Shown here piece after piece: positions 1-8,892 of a DNA stretch of 64,000 nucleotides; within the stretch, counting starts at the first letter, position 1; every line of letters starts with the position of its first letter. Source of the DNA: Symbiodinium natans (Eukaryota; Sar; Dinophyceae; Suessiales; Symbiodiniaceae); the NCBI GenBank assembly GCA_905221605.1, contig CAJNDS010000590.1, positions 44,410-108,409 of the forward strand, given 5' to 3'. Under the pieces are notes generated by a model that did no database searches, was not told the DNA's origin, and saw nothing but the letters and a program-made list of their open reading frames with translations. Position numbers and translations under genes: made by a program.

Positions 1-758
1 AGGTGCATAAGGCGCGAGTGCCTGCAGTCAGGCCTGTCAAAGTAGGTGTTGAGATTGTCACAAAGCTCGTACGGGTGAATGCGGTGCAACAAAGTGACAA
101 TCGTTCGGCAAGTAGGCTCCCACATAAAGTTCAGGCTCTGAACTTTGAGAAAGTAATCCACATATCGCCTATTCCATAGACGATTTCCATTGATGGTGAT
201 TAACCGAGTAAAGTCTTGTAGCAAAAGTCGGACTCCAATCGTGATCAACTGCTCTCCTGGCATAAAAGTCACACGATCAAGTCCCTGTTGCAAGGAGATA
301 GACAGTCCAAATGACCAAAATAAAAGTGACGATCTCGGAGACAAAGTGAGGTTCAGGCAATCCACCATAGTTCCCACCATTGCTGCAGATGGCAAGACAA
401 AGTTTCCTGACCTCTGAGCTGCAGATGCAACCGTCAACCAAAGTCCTGTAGGTAGAGTAAGCCACAGCTGAAAAGGAACCCAATCCTGCCGAAAAGTGGG
501 GCGTTCCGGTGTCCAGAACCCCACAAAAGTCCTCTGCAGCACCTCCAACTCAGGAGGTGTATAAAGTCCCAAAGTGGCCGCATACTGGATCAAAGGATAA
601 AGCTTCTGAAACATTTCCGCCGGCGATGAAAGTGGCAGATAAAGTTGCTCCTTCTGCAACCCATTCCACAAGGTTTCAAGAACCAGCTGCAGACTCAGCC
701 ACGTGCGATACGTGCTAAAGTCCACGTCACGGCTCTGAGCTGGTGTAAAGCGATCCAT
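1..758 (-). CDS. Uncharacterised ORF, 252 residues visible, C-terminal part beyond window edge
   Basis: Reading from the ATG at 758-756 on the minus strand there is no stop codon down to base 1, so at least 252 codons are open and the end lies outside the window. An in-frame TGA lies about 70 bases upstream of this ATG, which makes it the first usable start. The product begins MDRFTPAQSRDVDFSTYRTW. It is rich in Leu, Trp, Phe and Arg, with moderately hydrophobic stretches around residues 97-112 and 144-160 but no convincing signal peptide or membrane helix. I do not recognise the family. It lies downstream of, and on the same strand as, the damaged copia pol (1339-7270) and shares that element's AAAGT saturation. 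It may therefore be an accessory ORF of the same or an adjacent element, or the start of the next element's gag-like ORF. Reality as a coding frame is fairly likely from length and natural composition; function is unknown. Confidence 0.6.
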   Translation of the reverse strand, partial: MDRFTPAQSRDVDFSTYRTWLSLQLVLETLWNGLQKEQLYLPLSSPAEMFQKLYPLIQYAATLGLYTPPELEVLQRTFVGFWTPERPTFRQDWVPFQLWLTLPTGLWLTVASAAQRSGNFVLPSAAMVGTMVDCLNLTLSPRSSLLFWSFGLSISLQQGLDRVTFMPGEQLITIGVRLLLQDFTRLITINGNRLWNRRYVDYFLKVQSLNFMWEPTCRTIVTLLHRIHPYELCDNLNTYFDRPDCRHSRLMH

Positions 759-1128
759 CGCCTCAAAGTCTGCTGCGCGGCTCCACCGCGTGCAAAGTTG
801 CGAGAACTGTCTCTGGACGTCTCACACCTTTAAAGTGCCATGGCGCGCGGGCGCACAAGAGCATCAAAGTGTTTCGAGAGAAGCACCAGAGGGGCGCGAG
901 GCAAAGTAAACCACAAACGCCAAAGAAACCCCGAACACCCCGCAAGGTCAAAGTTGGCTGGGGTCGAATTTATGTACATTAAAAGACTAAAGTTAAAATG
1001 CGCCTGAACAGCGCGAGTTCGCGTGGAGAAAGTGCGCGCGTTCGCGCGTGGCGGCGAAGGTTTCGTGCCTGAAAACTGAAAAGGTTGCGCGCGCGTACGC
1101 GAGCCGAGTGCGCCGGATGCGCTCGAAA

Positions 1129-1284
1129 GTGACATGACTGAACATGACTGCAAAGTACACGTCTGCACTGCACAGCACTGCAAAGTACATGTCTGCAAAA
1201 GTGACATGTCCGCACAAGACAGCACAAGTGACATGGAAGACATGAAAAGTGACATGACTGTACACACACACCAAGAGTGACATG
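1129..1284. repeat. Short GTGACATG minisatellite in the non-coding gap
   Basis: GTGACATG begins at 1129, 1201, 1228, 1249 and 1277, with shorter ACATG copies between. Spacing is irregular (72, 27, 21, 28 bases). It lies between the end of the pol frame (1339) and the start of the downstream ORF (758). The rest of 759-1128 is GC-rich with GCGCGCG runs and no recognised feature. A purine tract on the minus strand (plus-strand pyrimidines about 1300-1342) marks the end of pol and could be the element's polypurine tract, but no matching LTR pair was found. Confidence 0.6.
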
Positions 1285-1338
1285 TCCGCAAAAGTACGTG
1301 TTTCTCTCCTCTCACACTCTCTCTTCTTTCTGTCTTTC

Positions 1339-1650
1339 TCAAAGTGGAAAACCAAAAGTAGGCAGATGCCTGTGCAAAGTTTCTTTGGGAACATACTTCG
1401 TCAAGATATCAGCTGGGTTCAAAGTTCCCAACACTTTCTTTACACGCACCATACCTGAGGCAACAAGTTCTTGAACGTAAAGAAAGCGAAGCTCCACGTG
1501 CTTCGTCTTACGGGATGCCCCAAAGCGCGAAACTATGCTTTTACCAACGTTGGAGTCGGTCCAGATACAAAGGTTTGCTTTCGGGAAAAGTTTCGCCTCC
1601 TCGATCAGAGACTTCAGGAAAAGTGCATCAGCGGTTCTCGGCTTCCCCAC
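1339..1650 (-). pseudogene. Out-of-frame C-terminal part of the copia RNase H
   Basis: The minus-strand frame running to 1339 reads TADALFLKSLIEEA, then CIWTDSNVGKSIVSR and a C-terminal LNPADILTKYV. This is the usual end of a copia RNase H, with the third acidic residue in WTDSN. It lies in a different frame from the 1880-residue pol, which stops at 1628 right after SSGEAE. The switch needs a +1 shift, and the four to six residues normally found between SSGEAE and the alanine-rich helix look partly missing. A small deletion is therefore more likely than programmed frameshifting. Kept separate from the main ORF because the two cannot be translated together as the sequence stands. Confidence 0.75.
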
Positions 1651-4600
1651 TCGAAAGTGCTACCGTAGCTTGCGTCCTACTGTGCGACAAAATGTTCGCA
1701 CCCAACATGAAAAGTGACACACCCGAAGTGGATCTACGACTGTCTGCGCAGCCAGCCCAATCGGAATCTACGTAAATGTTGATGTCTATGGCTTTGTGTT
1801 GTGGGGAAAGTTGTAGGGTAGGTTGAAGACGTTGCGAAAAGTTCTTCGTACCAGCAAGGTACTTCAAAAGGTGCTTGGCCTTGGCTTCATGCTCTGAGGT
1901 CGGGGCAGAAAGTCCTCGACTGAGCTCCTTTACTGCATACATGATGTCTGGGCGTACACTCGAAAGCCACAAAAGTTGGCCTACGATGCGCCGGTAGCGC
2001 TTGTGCGCTTCCGCGTCCAGAGGCTCAACATTCAACTGCTTTCGCAAAGTGTCTGTGCCCGGAGCAAGGACTGGCTTACAACCTGAAAGTCCTGCCGTCT
2101 CAAGCATACGATCAATGTACGCAGGGTTCATGCCAACAAGTACGGCGTCGTTCGTTCTTTGAAGCTCACGGCCAAGGAAAGTCACCGATTGACCTTCGTC
2201 CAAAGTGCCTGTCATCTTCAACAACAGGTCTTTCTGCAACTCCGCGACCGAAAGTTCAACATCTGGTTTTGAACCAAAGAACATGAGGTCGTCAACATAA
2301 GCAAGCACGTAAAGTTGCTTGGTCTCATGCACATAAAGGTTTGGGTCTGACTTGACCCTGCGAAAGCCATTCTTCTTCATGACTGACGCAAAGTGCTCTT
2401 GCCAAAGCTTTGGAGAGTGCTTAAGACCATAAAGCGCCTTCTTCAACTTCCAAAGCGTGCAGCCATCTGGGTAAAACTCGAGCGGGGGTATGACGTAAAA
2501 GTCATCATCCACAGCAGCGTGCAAGAAAGCTGTGGAAATGTCACCCACTGCTATGTGCCATCCTCTGGCTACAGCCAAAGTAAGCAAAAGCTTCAAGGTG
2601 GTGAGCGAAGGCGTCGAGGCGAAAGTCTCATCCTTGTCATTGACTTCTTGCGTGTAGCCTCGAACTACAAGTCGACAGCGCACAGTGCCGTCGGACTTGC
2701 GGACCTTAACCCACCGCGTCGAAATGACCTTGTCTAAAAGTGCTTGGGGAATGTCCTTGTAGTGAACTTCTTCGAAAACATCGAAAGTCGTCATAGACTT
2801 CATCTCCTTTTTCATCCCTTCTACTTCTTCAACGAGCGGAAACTCGGTTTCATACCACAAGTACGGGTTTTCCAGGGTCTTCATCAGCAAAAGTTCTCTT
2901 TCATCCTGGTTTATTGCTACAGGAACTTCAAGGTCGTTCTTGGTTGTGACTGCAGCAACACGAAGGTAACAAAGTGGCTTGGGTATGCGCTTCCTACCGC
3001 TGTAGAAAGTCACCGCGTTGATCCTCTGCACCTTAGTCGTTCCAACGTCAAAAGTCTCTGTGCTACGCTTGGTCGGTGACGCGGGCGACTCGTCAGAAAG
3101 TCGCGGCCTCGAACCAGGGGGCTGAGGCAAAGCTGCGTCTGTACTCGACCTTGCTTGCGCTGCATTTGCAGTTTGCTCATCCAAAGTCAAGCGTGGAGGC
3201 TCAAACTCAGGCGGAGGCAAGGGCGGTTCTTGCTCTACATCAGAAAAGTAATCTTCCGGAAGGTCCGAAAGATCGTCACGAGCCGGAACAGGCTCTGTGC
3301 CATCTAAGCCCAAAGCTTCTTCCAACTCTGGGTCTGAAAGTTCATAGTTTGGCACATCATTGCCTTTTTCAGGAGGAGCAGAAAGTTGCCCAGACGGTGG
3401 CAAAGCTGGGTTTGTCGCCTCCTCGGACTGCTGCATCGGAAAGATGAAGGAGTCCGTTTCCACCTTTGCACCGGTTGGGTCCCAAGGACGCGCGGTAACC
3501 GACTGCAAAAGTGCCGCGTCAGACTGCTGGGTGGGGGGGAGGCGTTTCAAGGAACGCGTCTTGTAAACCCCACGAGAGTCAGCGACAAAGTGTTGCTCCG
3601 ACTCTGTGTCTTTACCAAGCCAAATGCCACGCTCAAAAGCCGGCTTGCCTTTGTTGACACGCTGTTTTCGGAAAAGTACGGTCTCTCCAAAGCGGCATAT
3701 GAAGCCGTTGTACCGCTTTCCCCAGCGTCTCTCAAAAGCAGTAGTGCCGGCAGCGTTGCAAAGGTAACGGTTCACAAGCCACTGCGCGTGGCGCACAAGC
3801 CAAGTAAAGAGCGCTGAGTGAACCGACAGATCAACTTGGTAACGCTGCAAAAGCTCAAGCCGCAAAGCCTTGATCTGTCCATACAAAGTTGCTTGCATGT
3901 TTCCAACGGAACCCTGAGCTTGCTTCCAGCCTGTCGGGGTACTCCGCAAGGAAAGTCCACCGACTTCGCCTGTTACAGCTTCCGCGATGGCTTTCAACGC
4001 TGGCTCTGGGTCGCATTGCAAGATTCCGAAAGTACGTCCGGTTTCTAGAACAAAGCGTCTCAACTCTGTATGGGAGTACGGTGTGCGAGCCTTTGTGGGA
4101 ATCACCACTGAAAGTGCCATGTTCGAGAGAACATCGACAACGTTAAGTATGGTGACCTGTTCCTCACCAGGCTTATCTGAAAGAAAGCTAAAGTCCATCT
4201 GCAGGACGGGCTGTCTCAACGAAAGTTTCTTACTGTGAGCCTGCCTGCTCTTAGCTTTCAAACAAATTTCACACCACGGCTTGAACGGCAAGTGAGTGAG
4301 CTCATGCTCCAGCCTCTCTGTCAAAGTTGGCTCGCCGGGCTGCTTCAAGCCCTTAGGCCTCTGAGCCAAGTACTCCGGCTGAGCTGGCTCTGCTTCAAAA
4401 GCTTCAAGTGGCAACTTCTCAAAGCAAGTAGCGCCAACAAAGTCTTGCGTCACTTCCTGCGTGCCGTATTTGCGCCACAAGTCAAAGTGCCACGTTGGCT
4501 CTGCATCAGGACGCATGATCAAAGTCATGCGCGCATTGCCCAATTCTTCTTCAAAGTGTAGGTCTTCTGGCACATACAAAGTGTTCCGAGACACGTAGTG

Positions 4601-7270
4601 CACACGAACCCAGAACAACTGAAAGTTCAGCCAACGGTCGTGCGTGAAGGCTTCTCCAGTTGCAGGGTCCTTCTCCGAAAGCTGTTCCACCAGGGCCTTC
4701 TGGAAGTCAGGCAAAGTGCCCGAAGCGGCCTGCGCCAAACGCAGACGGAAAGTGTCCTCTGCGGAATGGTCCTTTGGTGGTCTAGGCTTTTCTGCTAAAG
4801 TGTCTTGCGGTTGTGCAAGGGCTTTTGGGACAGGTTGGGGAAAAGTTGACTGCTTGCCAGCGAGTCTACGACCCGTGGATTTGGAGGAAAGTTTAAAGAC
4901 AGTACGACCAACAAAGCGTCCAGAAGACTTCCCTTTGGGATCTTTAGACGTTCGCCAGTTATCATGCAAAGTTTCTTTTCTGCCATCTTCGTACGTAAGG
5001 TAAGTGACACGCTCATCAGCTAAGGACTCGAGCTCAACTGGCCTATCTTTCGTCCCTTCAGGAGAAAAGAAAGTCGCTCTAGATCTTTTGTGGATTCTTG
5101 TGAGGGTGTTACCCGAAAGTTCCCAACGATCAGCATTGTAGTAAACGGGGTTAAACTGGGTTGGAGCAATCAAAGTACCTTGTTCATTGGAGTCGTGAAG
5201 AAGGTTGCAAACTTCAACAAACTCATCCTTGTTGAAAGCTCCCAAAGTAGGCCGAAGGAACAAAAGTGACCCTTGTCTGATTATTGGAACTTGGTTTCCA
5301 TCAGGGGTTGAAAGTACCTGAGACTCTCTTGTCATCGTCACTTGAAAGCCTTGTCTCAAAAGTCTTCCAACCGAAACCACACAGTACGGTACGTCGCATA
5401 CGTAAAAGTGAAGAAAGCAAGGCTGACCGTCAAAGTCAAGCTTCACAAGCCTTCTACCGTAAACCGTCAAGGGTTGACCCGAAATGGATCTCAAAGGCGG
5501 TGGCTTCCCTGAAAGTGGCAAAAGCGGCCACTCCGAAGCAAAGTCCTGAGGACAGCAATGGGTCGCTGCTCCTGAATCAAAAAGTATCCAGGGCTCATTC
5601 TCGTCAAAGGTGGCTGCAACCAAATGTTCCTCCAAAGCATGATCCCGGAATGTTGTGTTCAGGTTCGACACTCCAAGATCGTACACACTGAAAAGTTTCT
5701 GAGGCACCGAGTCGTTTCGGTTCAGCGAAAAGGTTTCCAACGGCGCCATGCCAACCGACGAAAAGGTCGCACGCTTCTCGCCATACGAAAAGTCAACATC
5801 ACCAGTCAACATGCCTTCAAAACCAAACGACTGACTAACACCAAAGTTGCCAAGCACGAGTGCCGACATCAAGAACGAGCTCGGGGAAAGTGAGCTCTTG
5901 GCCTTAGGTTTGGGCGCTGCCTTGGAAAGTCCTGGAGGGGCTGTCACAGTGACAGCTGAAACTGGAGCCTGCTGAGCTCCATGCTGCAAAGTTGACTCTT
6001 CCTTAGGCTTCTGAGGCTGTTGCGGTGACAAAGTCTCCTTTGAGGAGGTGGCTTCAGGCCACCACTCATTCCAACCTGCAAAGTCCTGATACGAATACCA
6101 GTCCCAGGAATCCCACGAGGAATCCCAAAGTGAGTCATCCCATGACTCCCAACTCTCATCGAAAAGTGCTCCGACTGTCCACTCAGACCAGTCGTCCCAA
6201 GGGGCCTCACCAAAGTAAGACTCTTCTTCCTGAAGACCGTAAAGTTCACTCTCTTCTCCCTCAACAGCATTCACTCTGTTCAGCGGACACTTGCTAGCAA
6301 AGTGACCTGACTTACCACATGTCCAGCACAAGGCACTCGAAGATGCCGAAGCACCCGCCAACGAACCAAAGTTCTTTCCTTTGCCTTTGCTTTTCCCTTT
6401 CAAACTTCCGAAAAAGTTCCAGCGGGGGCCTTTCTTGCCTTTTCCTTTGCCTTTCATGGGACCAAAGTCCTTTCCTTTTCCTTTCTTTCCTTTGCCCTTT
6501 CCTTTTCCTTTTCCTTTCTTTCCTTTGCCCTTTCCTAGATACCCAATGTCCATGGGCGCTTGTCCGCCTCCTGCGAAAGTGGCCGAGGCAGAGGTCTGTG
6601 CTAATGGATTCACCAAAAGTCTAGACCTGTAGTACTCCAAGATGACCTCGCGAACCTGCTCATACGTTTGCAAAGTTTTGGTGTTCAAGCGAAGATGCTG
6701 CTGCAAAGCTCCTGTTGTCTTGTTCAGCAAAGTAGCTACCAAAACACCATCTGGCAAAGCTTGACCTGCCTGTTTCTCGTACTTCACCTTGATTGTTTCC
6801 CAAACGTTAAAGTCCTGCTCAAACGTGTTTGGACCAAACCTGAAATCCAAAAGTTGCGTGAGCAAAGCTGTCGACCTGGTTGCATCAGGCAAGGCAAACT
6901 TGTTGAAAAGTCTTCTCCAGGTCTCAAAGCCATTCGACCCGACGTTCTGACGAACGACAAGTTTCGCCGAATCCTTCACAAGCTGAGAAAGTAGATAGTG
7001 CAACTTGCGACTGAAAAGTACACGACTACGCGTTGCATCAACATCCACATCACCTGTGTCCAAAGTTACTTCAAGGTGTGCATCTGTGAACTCGGTTGTC
7101 AAAGCTTCGGCATTGTCGAGCAAAGTCACTGCGCCTGCTTCGAACATCGAAATGTACGCTTTAAAGTTCCATGACCATTCTTCCCAGTCTGCAGGCTGAC
7201 CGGAAAAGTTGTCTGGGAGAGGAAGCCTAAGCTTTCCTGCAAAGTCACCATCTTCTCCTAGAGCTGCCAT
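1628..7270 (-). CDS. Ty1/copia Gag-Pol polyprotein, interrupted in RNase H
   Basis: This 1880-residue ORF has the copia order gag, protease, integrase, reverse transcriptase, RNase H. The N-terminal gag-like domain is followed by a Lys/Gly-rich stretch (about 246-303) and a CCHC zinc knuckle at 315-328 (C315, C318, H323, C328). The protease motif DSGA starts at D565. The integrase zinc region reads HELTH..CEIC, and the catalytic core has D1026 and D1087, but the residue exactly 36 after D1087, where Glu is expected, is G1123. The reverse transcriptase YVDD is at 1658-1661. RNase H shows VDSDW with D1835 and stops just after SSGEAE. ATG at 7270 follows a possible primer-binding site. The element is probably defective in integrase and RNase H. 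It is the main body of the AAAGT-saturated territory. Family identity is certain; activity is doubtful. Confidence 0.93.
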   Translation of the reverse strand: MAALGEDGDFAGKLRLPLPDNFSGQPADWEEWSWNFKAYISMFEAGAVTLLDNAEALTTEFTDAHLEVTLDTGDVDVDATRSRVLFSRKLHYLLSQLVKDSAKLVVRQNVGSNGFETWRRLFNKFALPDATRSTALLTQLLDFRFGPNTFEQDFNVWETIKVKYEKQAGQALPDGVLVATLLNKTTGALQQHLRLNTKTLQTYEQVREVILEYYRSRLLVNPLAQTSASATFAGGGQAPMDIGYLGKGKGKKGKGKGKGKGKKGKGKDFGPMKGKGKGKKGPRWNFFGSLKGKSKGKGKNFGSLAGASASSSALCWTCGKSGHFASKCPLNRVNAVEGEESELYGLQEEESYFGEAPWDDWSEWTVGALFDESWESWDDSLWDSSWDSWDWYSYQDFAGWNEWWPEATSSKETLSPQQPQKPKEESTLQHGAQQAPVSAVTVTAPPGLSKAAPKPKAKSSLSPSSFLMSALVLGNFGVSQSFGFEGMLTGDVDFSYGEKRATFSSVGMAPLETFSLNRNDSVPQKLFSVYDLGVSNLNTTFRDHALEEHLVAATFDENEPWILFDSGAATHCCPQDFASEWPLLPLSGKPPPLRSISGQPLTVYGRRLVKLDFDGQPCFLHFYVCDVPYCVVSVGRLLRQGFQVTMTRESQVLSTPDGNQVPIIRQGSLLFLRPTLGAFNKDEFVEVCNLLHDSNEQGTLIAPTQFNPVYYNADRWELSGNTLTRIHKRSRATFFSPEGTKDRPVELESLADERVTYLTYEDGRKETLHDNWRTSKDPKGKSSGRFVGRTVFKLSSKSTGRRLAGKQSTFPQPVPKALAQPQDTLAEKPRPPKDHSAEDTFRLRLAQAASGTLPDFQKALVEQLSEKDPATGEAFTHDRWLNFQLFWVRVHYVSRNTLYVPEDLHFEEELGNARMTLIMRPDAEPTWHFDLWRKYGTQEVTQDFVGATCFEKLPLEAFEAEPAQPEYLAQRPKGLKQPGEPTLTERLEHELTHLPFKPWCEICLKAKSRQAHSKKLSLRQPVLQMDFSFLSDKPGEEQVTILNVVDVLSNMALSVVIPTKARTPYSHTELRRFVLETGRTFGILQCDPEPALKAIAEAVTGEVGGLSLRSTPTGWKQAQGSVGNMQATLYGQIKALRLELLQRYQVDLSVHSALFTWLVRHAQWLVNRYLCNAAGTTAFERRWGKRYNGFICRFGETVLFRKQRVNKGKPAFERGIWLGKDTESEQHFVADSRGVYKTRSLKRLPPTQQSDAALLQSVTARPWDPTGAKVETDSFIFPMQQSEEATNPALPPSGQLSAPPEKGNDVPNYELSDPELEEALGLDGTEPVPARDDLSDLPEDYFSDVEQEPPLPPPEFEPPRLTLDEQTANAAQARSSTDAALPQPPGSRPRLSDESPASPTKRSTETFDVGTTKVQRINAVTFYSGRKRIPKPLCYLRVAAVTTKNDLEVPVAINQDERELLLMKTLENPYLWYETEFPLVEEVEGMKKEMKSMTTFDVFEEVHYKDIPQALLDKVISTRWVKVRKSDGTVRCRLVVRGYTQEVNDKDETFASTPSLTTLKLLLTLAVARGWHIAVGDISTAFLHAAVDDDFYVIPPLEFYPDGCTLWKLKKALYGLKHSPKLWQEHFASVMKKNGFRRVKSDPNLYVHETKQLYVLAYVDDLMFFGSKPDVELSVAELQKDLLLKMTGTLDEGQSVTFLGRELQRTNDAVLVGMNPAYIDRMLETAGLSGCKPVLAPGTDTLRKQLNVEPLDAEAHKRYRRIVGQLLWLSSVRPDIMYAVKELSRGLSAPTSEHEAKAKHLLKYLAGTKNFSQRLQPTLQLSPQHKAIDINIYVDSDWAGCADSRRSTSGVSLFMLGANILSHSRTQATVALSSGEAENR

Positions 7271-7287
7271 TCTACCAAAGTCCTAGA

Positions 7288-7306
7288 GCTTTCAGCTCCG
7301 CTACCA
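7288..7306 (-). other. Possible primer-binding site of the damaged copia element
   Basis: On the minus strand TGGTAGCGGAGCTGAAAGC starts directly after a CA dinucleotide and lies 17 bases upstream of the pol ATG. Copia elements often use TGGTATCAGAGC, complementary to initiator tRNA-Met, so the match is partial. The intact element in this window has a related TGGTTATCAG at the same place. Confidence 0.4.
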
Positions 7307-7496
7307 TGCGAAATTGCGAGGTAGCCAAAGTCTACACAAACAACCCTAAAGTGATCGTGCAACCTCAGCCAACCTCAACACTCAAAGTTCCTAAGTGCCT
7401 CGGCCTTTCTGCTGCAGGTGGGCAAAGTTGCTTGAGCCACCAAAGTGGCAGATCATGAGTAGGGCTCATCTGGGGAGGAAAAGTGTGATTATAATT
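7307..7496 (-). other. Probable remnant of the 5' LTR/leader of the damaged element
   Basis: This stretch precedes the possible primer-binding site and continues the AAAGT saturation up to the microsatellite. It contains no ORF. On the minus strand, bases 7450-7431 read TGCCACTTTGGTGGCTCAAG, which ends in the same GGCTCAAG as the dinoflagellate spliced leader. No second copy was found at the other end of the element, so an LTR pair cannot be shown and the left LTR may be lost or outside the window. Confidence 0.35.
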
Positions 7497-7988
7497 TCAC
7501 ACCCACGCACCACACACAAACAAACAAACAAAACACGACACGCAACACACACACACAACACCACAACACACATAGGATCACAAGCACACGCACGCACACC
7601 AACACACACACACCACACACACACACACACACACACCACACACACACACACACACAACACCCACACACACACACACACCACCACACACACACACACGCAA
7701 CCACATCACCACGCAACTCACACGCACAACCCACAGACACACACACGCACACCGCACGCACACGCACACGCACCACCACACACCCACCAACCACACGCAC
7801 ACGCACAACCACACACACACGCACACGCACACGCACACACACGCACACCCACAACACACCACACGCACACACACACACACACACAACCACACACACCACA
7901 ACCCACACACACACACCAAACAACACAACACACACACGCACACGCACACACACACACACTCACACGCACACGCACACGCACACGCACA

Positions 7989-8065
<77 letters not shown>

Positions 8066-8191
8066 CACCACACACGCACACGCACACAACAACGCACCAC
8101 GCACACGCACACGCACACCCACGCACACACACACCACACACACACACAACACACACACACACCCACACACACACACACACAACACACACCA

Positions 8192-8222
<31 letters not shown>

Positions 8223-8423
8223 CACACCACACACACACACACACACACAACACAACACGCCGCGCGTGCGCGCGCACGCGCGCACGAGCACACGCACCGC
8301 ACACGCACGACACACGCACACGAGCACACACGCACACACACACGCACACGCACCACACGCAAACACACACCACACGCACACAACCACACGCACACAACCA
8401 CACACAAACCACACCACACACCA

Positions 8424-8458
<35 letters not shown>

Positions 8459-8517
8459 ACACACACACACACACACACACCCACACCAACACCACACACA
8501 CACACACACCACACACA

Positions 8518-8555
<38 letters not shown>

Positions 8556-8892
8556 CACACACACACAGAGACACACACACACACACGCAACCACACGCAA
8601 CCACACACAACCACACACAACCACACACAACCATACACAATCACACACCACCACACACAACCACACACAACCACACACAATCACACACCACCACACACAA
8701 CCACACACAACCACACACAACCACACACAACCACACACAACCACACACAACCACACACAACCACACACAGCCACACACAACCACACACAACCACACACAC
8801 AACTACCAACACACAACAACCACACACAACCACACACAACCACACACACAACTACCAACACACAACAACCACACACAACCACACAACACACC
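7497..8892. repeat. 1.4-kb CA-type microsatellite with higher-order variants
   Basis: The + strand is almost purely A and C: ACAC runs interrupted by ACC, AAC and GCAC variants. From about 8585 to 8885 it changes to a 10-base unit of the CCACACACAA type, repeated more than twenty times with occasional substitutions. Bases 8263-8285 form a short CGCGCG core. Apparent His/Thr-rich and Val/Cys-rich frames across it are by-products of the repeat. Confidence 0.95.

Larger units (their letters stand above)
1..7489. other. Territory saturated with AAAGT (ACTTT on the minus strand)
   Basis: Counting by eye, the + strand carries AAAGT 18 times in bases 1-721, about 13 times in 4795-5435 and nine times in 7201-7484, roughly one per 30-50 bases. 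The opposite-strand form ACTTT was seen only once in 1-721. The signal stops where the CA microsatellite begins. In 9-16 kb of the same window only about five AAAGT were noticed. The motif occurs in all three codon phases of pol (for example phase-different copies ending at 7209, 7126 and 6992), in the second ORF, and in the non-coding stretch 759-1338. Codon usage alone therefore does not explain it. Function unknown. Confidence 0.85.

Noticed and set aside
2393-6632. Plus-strand frames of 60-145 codons inside the first copia element
   Set aside because: Antisense shadows of the pol ORF without motifs; Leu/Pro/Phe-rich stretches mirror the Lys/Gly-rich gag.
1-7489. Assembly of AAAGT as a simple inserted tag
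   Set aside because: The pol frame stays open for 1880 codons and copies fall in all phases, so the motif was not added as extra bases; an artefact of another kind cannot be fully excluded.
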